Below, piece by piece: positions 14,249 through 19,798 of a stretch of DNA of 19,798 nt. The stretch is from Bacteroidales bacterium UBA5206 (GTDB lineage: Bacteria; Bacteroidota; Bacteroidia; Bacteroidales; Tenuifilaceae). Within the stretch, counting starts at the first letter, position 1. Every line of letters begins with the position of its first letter. Where the stretch lies: assembly GCA_002412705.1 (NCBI GenBank), contig DHVO01000188.1, positions 1-19,798 of the forward strand, in the 5' to 3' direction. The position numbers and the translations under genes are program-made. Under the pieces are notes generated by a model. The model was not told the origin of the DNA, searched no databases, and saw only the letters and a program-made list of their open reading frames with translations.

Positions 14249-17107
14249 ATGAGCGTTCAAAAGGGCGAAGCCGCCGAAATAGACATACTTGGAGCAAGGG
14301 TTCACAACCTTAAAAATGTTGATGTTACAATACCCCGCAACAAGCTAACCGTAATTACGGGACTTAGTGGTAGCGGGAAATCATCGTTGGCTTTCGATAC
14401 CATTTTTGCCGAGGGGCAAAGGCGCTACATTGAGACCATGTCGGCATATGCCCGTCAGTTCTTAGGCACAATGGAGCGTCCCGATGTGGACAAGATAACT
14501 GGATTAAGCCCAGTTATCTCCATAGAGCAAAAAACAACTAACCGTAATCCCCGCTCAACCGTTGGTACAATAACAGAGATTTACGACTTTCTCCGTTTGC
14601 TATACGCTCGCGCCGCAATTGCATACTCCTCGGCAACAGGAGAGGAGATGGTTCGCTACACCGATGATCAAATTGTAAACCTTATACTTGAAACGTTCAA
14701 CGGGAAAAAAACTGCGGTTCTTGCTCCCATTGTTAGGGGGCGTAAGGGGCATTACAAGGAACTTTTTGAACAGCTTCGGCGTAAAGGGTATCTGCATGTT
14801 AGGGTCGATGGTGAGATTATGGAGATGCGCCCAGGCATGAAGCTCGATAGGTACAAAATCCACCAAATTGAGCTTATGGTGGATAAGCTAAAGGTGGAGG
14901 ACGAAACCCGAAAGCGCTTGTCCGACTCGGTGCTAACAGCAATGACCCAAGGTAAAGGAACCATTGTGGTTCTCGATATGGAAACCAACGACTACCGTTA
15001 CTTTAGTCGCCACCTAATGTGCCCAACAACGGGATTGTCCTACGATGAACCAGCGCCCTATACCTTCTCGTTTAACTCGCCACAGGGTGCATGTCCGCGT
15101 TGTAACGGTTTGGGAACGGTAAGTGAGGCCGACCTTTCGCGCATTATACCCGATCCCAAAATAAGCATAAAGAAGGGCGGGATAGAGCCGCTAGGCTCTT
15201 ATAGGAATGCCCTTATATTCTGGCAGCTAGAAGCCATTGCTAGTAAGTACGGATTTAGCCTTGCCGATCCAATTGCTGATATACCTGAGGAGGCCCTTAA
15301 CGTTATTCTGTATGGCTCAACAGAGCAGTTTAAGCTAAAGCACGAGTCCATTGGCTTGTCTTCGTCATACTTTCTCTCCTTCGAGGGGGTGGTAAGCTAT
15401 GTGCAGAATCATCAGAGCGAGGATTTAACGGGTAAAGGACAGCGATGGGCCGACCAGTTTATACGACACGTAACCTGTCCAGCGTGTTCAGGATCACGCT
15501 TAAAGGAGGAGGCTTTATACTTTAGAATTGATGGCAAAAGCATAGCGCAGCTAGCATCTATGGATATAGCTAGCCTTTCCCAATGGCTTATTGGTGTTGA
15601 GGATAGGCTAACTAAGCGTCAGAAAACCATTGCAACAGAGATTCTTAAGGAGATTCGTGAACGGGTGGGCTTCCTGCTCGATGTTGGATTATCCTACCTA
15701 TCGCTAAATAGAGGCGCTGCCTCGCTATCGGGTGGAGAGAGCCAGCGTATTCGCTTGGCTACACAAATTGGATCCAAACTGGTAAACGTGCTTTACATTT
15801 TGGATGAGCCTAGCATTGGCCTTCATCAGCGCGATAATGTTAGATTAATCGAATCACTAAAATCGCTTCGCGACACGGGTAACTCCGTTATTGTTGTTGA
15901 GCACGACGAGGAAATGATTCTTGCTGCCGATTATGTGGTTGACATGGGGCCTAAAGCAGGACGACTGGGTGGTAAGGTGGTGGCCTGTGGAACTCCTTTG
16001 GATATAGCTAAGTCCGACTCGCTAACCGCCCAGTATCTAAGCGGCCGGCTGCAAATCCCTACTCCCCAATCGCGTCGTCAGGGTAATGGACTATTTATAA
16101 AGGTGATTGATGCGGCTGGTAATAACCTCAAAAACGTTTCTGTAGATTTCCCTCTTGGTAAGTTTATTTGCATAACAGGTGTGTCGGGTAGCGGAAAATC
16201 TACTCTGATTAATGAAACGTTGCACCCAGCAATAGCTCAAAAGTTTTACCGTGCAATGCAGGAGCCCTTGGCACACGAGCGCATTGAGGGTCTGGAGCAT
16301 ATCGATAAGGTTATTGAGGTGGACCAATCGCCGCTTGGCCGTACACCACGCTCAAATCCATCAACCTACACAGGCGTTTTTACCGATATTCGTAAGCTGT
16401 TTGAGCTAACACCCGAGGCCAAAATTAGGGGCTACAAATCGGGGCGTTTCTCCTTTAACGTTAAGGGTGGGCGTTGCGAAACCTGCAAGGGAGCTGGTGT
16501 GCAAACCATTGAGATGAACTTCCTTCCCGATGTGTACGTTAAGTGCCGCGACTGCAATGGTCAGCGCTACAATCGCGAAACCCTTGAGGTAAAATACAAG
16601 GGCAAAAGCATTAGCCAAGTACTGGATTTAACAATAAACCAGGCTGTTGAGTTCTTTGAGAACATTCCCAACATCTACCAAAAAATTAAAACGTTACAGG
16701 ATGTTGGCCTAGGCTACATTACCCTAGGGCAACCATCTACTACCCTCTCTGGTGGTGAGAGTCAGCGTGTTAAACTTGCCGCCGAACTAGCAAAGCGCGA
16801 TACTGGCAAAACCCTTTACATTTTGGACGAGCCAACAACAGGTTTGCATTTTGATGATGTTAGGGTGCTCCTAGATGTGCTTAACCGCCTTGTTGACAAG
16901 GGTAATACGGTTATTGTAATTGAGCACAACATGGATGTAATTAAGGTTGCCGACCATATAATTGACCTTGGCCCAGAGGGTGGTGCTGGAGGCGGAAAGC
17001 TTATTTGTACAGGTACCCCAGAGGAAATTATGAACGTGGAGGGAAGCTATACCGCAACCTATCTTAAACGCCACCTAGAAACCACAGGGCAGCTAAGAAT
17101 GCAGTAG
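14249..17107 (+). CDS. uvrA: Excinuclease ABC subunit A (UvrA)
   Basis: The damage-recognition ATPase of nucleotide excision repair, 952 residues, full length, working as a dimer with UvrB in the cytoplasm. Two ABC modules are visible: Walker A GLSGSGKSS (38-46) with signature LSGGESQRIRLA, and Walker A GVSGSGKST (644-652, K650) with LSGGESQRVKLA, each followed by an ILDEP Walker B. The C-terminal zinc module is intact (C743/C746/C766/C769). The insertion pair C410/C413 is present. In the N-terminal zinc module the second cysteine is replaced: C258, T261, C282, C285 (MCPTTGLSYDE ... ACPRCNG). The tail after SYTATYLKRHLE is short. The downstream DNA carries an out-of-frame acidic hexapeptide repeat, described separately. 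Confidence 0.98.
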   Translation: MSVQKGEAAEIDILGARVHNLKNVDVTIPRNKLTVITGLSGSGKSSLAFDTIFAEGQRRYIETMSAYARQFLGTMERPDVDKITGLSPVISIEQKTTNRNPRSTVGTITEIYDFLRLLYARAAIAYSSATGEEMVRYTDDQIVNLILETFNGKKTAVLAPIVRGRKGHYKELFEQLRRKGYLHVRVDGEIMEMRPGMKLDRYKIHQIELMVDKLKVEDETRKRLSDSVLTAMTQGKGTIVVLDMETNDYRYFSRHLMCPTTGLSYDEPAPYTFSFNSPQGACPRCNGLGTVSEADLSRIIPDPKISIKKGGIEPLGSYRNALIFWQLEAIASKYGFSLADPIADIPEEALNVILYGSTEQFKLKHESIGLSSSYFLSFEGVVSYVQNHQSEDLTGKGQRWADQFIRHVTCPACSGSRLKEEALYFRIDGKSIAQLASMDIASLSQWLIGVEDRLTKRQKTIATEILKEIRERVGFLLDVGLSYLSLNRGAASLSGGESQRIRLATQIGSKLVNVLYILDEPSIGLHQRDNVRLIESLKSLRDTGNSVIVVEHDEEMILAADYVVDMGPKAGRLGGKVVACGTPLDIAKSDSLTAQYLSGRLQIPTPQSRRQGNGLFIKVIDAAGNNLKNVSVDFPLGKFICITGVSGSGKSTLINETLHPAIAQKFYRAMQEPLAHERIEGLEHIDKVIEVDQSPLGRTPRSNPSTYTGVFTDIRKLFELTPEAKIRGYKSGRFSFNVKGGRCETCKGAGVQTIEMNFLPDVYVKCRDCNGQRYNRETLEVKYKGKSISQVLDLTINQAVEFFENIPNIYQKIKTLQDVGLGYITLGQPSTTLSGGESQRVKLAAELAKRDTGKTLYILDEPTTGLHFDDVRVLLDVLNRLVDKGNTVIVIEHNMDVIKVADHIIDLGPEGGAGGGKLICTGTPEEIMNVEGSYTATYLKRHLETTGQLRMQ

Positions 17108-17161
17108 TTGAGGAAGACAAGGAAGTAGAGGAAGATAAGGAAGTTGAGGAAGATCGAGGAA
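17108..17161 (+). repeat. Purine-rich 18-base tandem repeat directly after uvrA
   Basis: Three tandem 18-base units begin right after the uvrA stop: TTGAGGAAGACAAGGAAG, TAGAGGAAGATAAGGAAG, and a diverged third. The top strand is almost all purine. In the frame +2 relative to uvrA it reads VEEDKE repeated (VEEDKEVEEDKEVEEDRG). Confidence 0.75.
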
Positions 17162-17251
17162 TAAATGGTGTCACTGGAAGTTCCCGGGAGTCAACGGAAG
17201 TTGATGGAAAAGAACGGAAGTAGTCGAAAGACAACCGAAGTTATCGGAATA

Positions 17252-17284
17252 CTGTAACTCGTAACAAGTAACCTGTAACTAATT
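17252..17284 (+). repeat. GTAACNN heptamer array, copy 1
   Basis: Four consecutive 7-base units GTAACNN (NN = TC, AA, CT, TA), preceded by CT and followed by ATT. All 33 bases are identical to copy 2 at 17468-17500. The array follows a CGAAGTTATCGGAATA word. Confidence 0.85.
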
Positions 17285-17336
17285 AGAGGAATTGAAGAAG
17301 ACAACGGAAGTAGTCGGAATTGTTTAAGTGCTCTTC

Positions 17337-17408
17337 AACCCCAGCGGGGTGGCATATTTATAGATAGAAAGGGCTCCCTCTTTTCTTTAAACCCCGAAGG
17401 GGTGAAAC
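17337..17408. repeat. Pair of REP-like CCCC-xxx-GGGG palindromes
   Basis: Two short palindromes in the same orientation: CCCC AGC GGGG at 17339-17349 followed by TGGCATATTTATAG, and CCCC GAA GGGG at 17392-17402 followed by TGAAAC. They are about 53 bases apart, with a weak AAAGGG/CCTCTTT hairpin between. Such CCCC-GGGG-TGxxATATTTATAG elements resemble the dispersed REP-like repeats of Bacteroidota. No REP transposase gene is in the window. Confidence 0.6.
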
Positions 17409-17467
17409 AGCAGAAGAATTACAAGAATAGGATGAATTTGAAGAAGTTAACGGAAATTGTCAGAGAT

Positions 17468-17500
17468 CTGTAACTCGTAACAAGTAACCTGTAACTAATT
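17468..17500 (+). repeat. GTAACNN heptamer array, copy 2
   Basis: Exact 33-base copy of the array at 17252-17284, 216 bases downstream. It is preceded by AACGGAAATTGTCAGA, which also precedes copy 3, so the repeated unit is longer than the array. Confidence 0.85.
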
Positions 17501-17555
17501 GGGAAGAAGAGGAAGTGGATGGAGTAAGAGGAAAATAACGGAAATTGTCAGAATT

Positions 17556-17588
17556 CTGTAACTAGTAACTAGTAACTTGTCACTAAAA
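17556..17588 (+). repeat. GTAACNN heptamer array, diverged copy 3
   Basis: A degenerate copy 88 bases after copy 2: GTAACTA, GTAACTA, GTAACTT, GTCACTA. It has the same upstream word AACGGAAATTGTCAGA and the same CT lead-in. Confidence 0.75.
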
Positions 17589-17627
17589 GGAGACAACGAA
17601 ATTGGCAATTTGTAATCTGCAACACTT

Positions 17628-17697
17628 AAATTCGTGTAAATCCGTATCATTCGTCTAATTTGTGTTCCAATCCTAGCATTCGTAAAATTCGTATTCC
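17628..17697 (+). repeat. Degenerate ATTCGT-rich repeat before the GNAT gene
   Basis: The words AATTCGTGTAAATCCGTATC, ATTCGTCTAATTTGTGTTCC and ATTCGTAAAATTCGTATTCC follow one another with about 20-30 base spacing, ending some 25 bases before the GNAT ATG. It may form part of the GNAT leader. Confidence 0.5.
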
Positions 17698-17721
17698 ATC
17701 AATAAATTTAAACCCAAAACA

Positions 17722-17979
17722 ATGGAAATAAAACTAGTAATTAACGGAACTAACGGCTCGTTTAGAGCTTACGAGAACAATGTTGAGGCTGGTTTTATAA
17801 GCTTTGCATTGCCCTCAATCTCCACAATTATACTGGAGCACACAGAGGTTTTCCCTGAATTTTCGGGTAAAGGAATTGCCAAAAAATTAGTACTTTCAGC
17901 ACTTGACTACGCTAAGGAGAACAACCTAACCGTTGAGGCTGTTTGTGAGTATGCTCAAAAGGTAATAGCTAACCTGTAA
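17722..17979 (+). CDS. Mini GNAT-fold N-acetyltransferase (YjdJ/COG2388 type)
   Basis: 85 residues, close to the ~90 of the small single-domain GNAT family. The sequence shows the small-family signature: HTEVFPEFSGKGIAKKLVLSALDYAKENNL (about 40-69), in which EFSGKGIAKKL is the acetyl-CoA pyrophosphate-binding loop (Q/RxxGxG/A form) and the following helix and VEAVCEYAQKVI match the C-terminal strand and helix. The usual C-terminal HPEY/F-like ending is missing; the protein stops at VIANL. Substrate unknown. It lies directly after the repeat patchwork and 69 bases before the nucleoside kinase gene, on the same strand. Confidence 0.82.
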   Translation: MEIKLVINGTNGSFRAYENNVEAGFISFALPSISTIILEHTEVFPEFSGKGIAKKLVLSALDYAKENNLTVEAVCEYAQKVIANL

Positions 17980-18048
17980 AGATTGCTAAATGAGCTTCTT
18001 AGCGTTGTTGTATTTACAAAATGTATATTACGAATAGCGTAATTATTT

Positions 18049-19725
18049 ATGAGAAAAGAAGTTCAAATTATTTGCGAGAACACAGGTGAAAGGCATATTC
18101 TACAACCCGGAATGAGCCTTTCGGAGATAGCTAAGCATCTTAACATTGCCCTTAGCAATCCCATTCTTGGTGCTATGGTCAACAACGAGCTAAAAGAGCT
18201 CGACTACGAGGTTTACTCGCCCAAAAACATCCGTTTTATCGATATTACCCATGCAGCAGGGATGCGCATTTACCAGCGCTCGCTGTTCTTTGTGCTGCAA
18301 AAAGCCGTTCGCGATATTCTACCCAACGCAAAGGTGCGCTTTGAGCATGCCGTTTCTAAAGGTTTTTACTGTGAAATTGATGGCTGCACAGAGCCCATAG
18401 AGCTGCCTCTTATTTTTCGTATAGGCGATAGGATGCGTGAAATTATTGCTGCCGATCTTCCTTTTCGTCGCGATAAGATGCTTACTACCGATGCCATTAA
18501 GCTATTTGAGCAGCTGGGTTATACCGATAAGGCCAAGCTATTTACATCGCGCCCAAAGCTCTACTCATCGGTTTACTTTTTGGATGACATGGCCGATTAC
18601 TTTTTTGGTTGCCTTGCTCCATCAACAGGTTACCTTAAAGTGTTCGATCTTGTTAAGTACTATCAGGGAATGCTACTAATGATTCCTAAGCGCCGTAAGC
18701 CCAATGAGCTGGAGGATATCGTTATCCAGAATAAAATGTTTGATATTTTTCAGGAGTACAAGGATTGGGTTGATATACTTGGTGTGGGAAGCATTGCCGC
18801 TATTAATGAACAGGTTAAGGCAGGTGGCGCCAGTGAGCTTATAAAAATATCGGAAGCGCTGCACGAAAAAAAGGTTGGCCAAATTGCCGATATGATAACC
18901 AGTCGCAAAAACGGAGAAGGGGTGCGCCTTGTGCTTATTTCGGGGCCATCATCGTCGGGAAAAACAACCTTTGCCAAGCGTTTGGCTATTCAGCTTAAGG
19001 TTACTGGACTTAAACCCTACACGCTTTCGCTGGACAACTACTTTGTTGATAGAGATAAGACCCCTCTCGATGAGCATGGTGAGTATGACTTTGAGAGCCT
19101 ACATGCCCTTGATATTGATAAGTTTAACGAGGATATGGTTAGACTCCTCAATGGCGAGGAGGTGGAAATACCTAAGTTTAGCTTTGAGCAGGGAAAGCGT
19201 TTCTACGATGGTACCAAAATGCAGATTGAACCTCATGGAATAATTATACTTGAGGGAATTCATGCGCTAACCCCCGAGCTAACGCATAAAATTCCTAACA
19301 AACAGAAATTCAAGGTTTACGTAAGTGCCCTTACATCGCTTTCTATCGATGGCATAAACCGCATTCCAACAACCGATAACCGCCTAATTAGGCGCATAAT
19401 TCGCGACTTTAGGTACAGGGGCTATAGCGCACTGGATACTATTAGGCGCTGGGAGAGCGTACGTCGCGGTGAGGACCAAAACATATTCCCTTACCAGGAG
19501 GAGGCCGACGTAATGTTCAACTCTGCTCTTCTTTTCGAACTTGGTGTGCTTAAGCGCTATGCCGAACCAATTTTAAGGGAATTGCCCCCAAATGTTCCTG
19601 AGTATGCAGAGTCCACCCGACTTTTAAAGTTTCTTAGCAACATAAGTCCCATTCCCGATGAGGATATTCCTCCAACCTCCATTATCAGGGAGTTTCTTGG
19701 TGGCAGCACCTTTTCTTATAAGTAA
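18049..19725 (+). CDS. TGS-domain/uridine kinase-like nucleoside kinase fusion
   Basis: 558 residues in three parts. Residues about 3-64 are a TGS-like domain (EVQIICENTGERHILQPGMSLSEIAKHL). Residues about 65-280 resemble the editing (SAD-like) region found next to TGS in threonyl-tRNA synthetase (HAAGMRIYQRSLFFVLQKAV), but without a synthetase core. Residues about 285-500 are a P-loop uridine kinase-like domain with Walker A GPSSSGKTT (299-307, K305), SLDNYFVDRDKTP as the uridine-binding DxY(F) segment, YDFESLHALD, and EGIHAL. This architecture is known in Bacteroidota, Firmicutes and Thermotogae and is annotated as nucleoside kinase; uridine/cytidine salvage is inferred. It is full length and ends before a hairpin terminator. 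Confidence 0.88.
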   Translation: MRKEVQIICENTGERHILQPGMSLSEIAKHLNIALSNPILGAMVNNELKELDYEVYSPKNIRFIDITHAAGMRIYQRSLFFVLQKAVRDILPNAKVRFEHAVSKGFYCEIDGCTEPIELPLIFRIGDRMREIIAADLPFRRDKMLTTDAIKLFEQLGYTDKAKLFTSRPKLYSSVYFLDDMADYFFGCLAPSTGYLKVFDLVKYYQGMLLMIPKRRKPNELEDIVIQNKMFDIFQEYKDWVDILGVGSIAAINEQVKAGGASELIKISEALHEKKVGQIADMITSRKNGEGVRLVLISGPSSSGKTTFAKRLAIQLKVTGLKPYTLSLDNYFVDRDKTPLDEHGEYDFESLHALDIDKFNEDMVRLLNGEEVEIPKFSFEQGKRFYDGTKMQIEPHGIIILEGIHALTPELTHKIPNKQKFKVYVSALTSLSIDGINRIPTTDNRLIRRIIRDFRYRGYSALDTIRRWESVRRGEDQNIFPYQEEADVMFNSALLFELGVLKRYAEPILRELPPNVPEYAESTRLLKFLSNISPIPDEDIPPTSIIREFLGGSTFSYK

Positions 19726-19743
19726 GGATTTTTTGATACGTTT

Positions 19744-19777
19744 AAAAGTGGGATTGCAAATTTGTAATCCCACTTTT
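19744..19777 (+). terminator. Intrinsic terminator after the nucleoside kinase gene
   Basis: A 12-base perfect stem AAAAGTGGGATT (19744-19755) and AATCCCACTTTT (19766-19777), extended inward through a GU pair and CAAA/TTTG. It lies 19 bases after the stop codon and ends in a T run, so it should end the rightward unit. Confidence 0.88.
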
Positions 19778-19798
19778 ATTCTAACCCTGTTTATGTGC

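Larger units (their letters stand above)
17108..17721. other. 614-base repeat patchwork between uvrA and the GNAT gene
   Basis: No credible gene is present; all frames are broken by stops. The stretch is a mosaic of an 18-base purine repeat (17108-17161), several CGGAAGT/CGGAAAT-TGTCAGA words (such as 17304-17320, 17449-17466 and 17538-17552), three copies of a GTAACNN heptamer array, two CCCC-xxx-GGGG palindromes and a TTCGT-rich stretch before the GNAT gene. No hairpin with a T run ends uvrA here. Confidence 0.7.

Noticed and set aside
17108..17220. Acidic repeat frame as a separate small gene
   Set aside because: It has no start codon of its own in that frame and arises from a GA-rich repeat that recurs nearby in broken frames.
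17252..17588. CRISPR array
   Set aside because: Three copies have unequal spacing (216 and 88 bases), spacers contain other repeats, the array has internal 7-base periodicity, and no cas genes are present.

Overview
The window looks like a chromosomal segment of a member of the Bacteroidota, probably the Bacteroidales or a near relative. The evidence is the gene set: a GldB-type lipoprotein, a secreted YidD, an ECF sigma factor followed by an anti-sigma/beta-barrel fusion, a DUF5694-type protein and a TGS-uridine kinase fusion. Genes generally lack strong Shine-Dalgarno sequences, and several genes are preceded by exact matches to the Bacteroidota -7 box TAnnTTTG. There is no phage, plasmid, transposase, CRISPR, rRNA or tRNA gene. 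All assignments are from reading the sequence; no database search was run.

Layout. 1-646 (-) is the 5' two thirds or so of a DEAD-box RNA helicase gene that runs off the left edge, apparently with a TTG start. 967-3042 (+) holds a HAD phosphatase and an uncharacterised radical SAM enzyme. 3331-3960 (+) is a small outer-membrane beta-barrel protein, separated by a symmetric terminator from the convergent dnaB (4078-5622, -). 5854-6861 (+) is the GldB-like lipoprotein. 6888-9711 (-) is a compact four-gene operon in which every junction overlaps: LolA-like protein, signal-peptide YidD, then two paralogous proteins of 288 residues each with TPR-like repeats and a C-terminal PGxGxxYAGK membrane segment. 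A 544-base spacer follows; it carries an orphan terminator pointing into that operon. 10256-11092 (+) is a DUF5694/TraB-like secreted protein. 11190-12984 (+) is a sigma factor translationally coupled to its putative anti-sigma/beta-barrel partner. 13214-17107 (+) is a membrane-anchored lytic transglycosylase and uvrA. 17108-17721 is a non-coding patchwork of several short-repeat families. 17722-19725 (+) is a mini GNAT protein and the TGS-uridine kinase fusion, closed by a terminator.

How the genes work together. Most of the window is housekeeping (replication helicase, nucleotide excision repair, RNA helicase, nucleotide salvage and clean-up) interleaved with envelope functions. The part most likely to be an under-described system is the 6888-9711 operon. 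It joins a LolA-fold protein and an apparently exported YidD to two tandem TPR/small-membrane-domain paralogs, which suggests a joint role in envelope protein or lipoprotein handling. The sigma/anti-sigma-barrel pair is a second candidate, because one polypeptide would link a cytoplasmic sigma-binding region to an outer-membrane-type barrel. The repeat patchwork after uvrA is the most unusual non-coding DNA.
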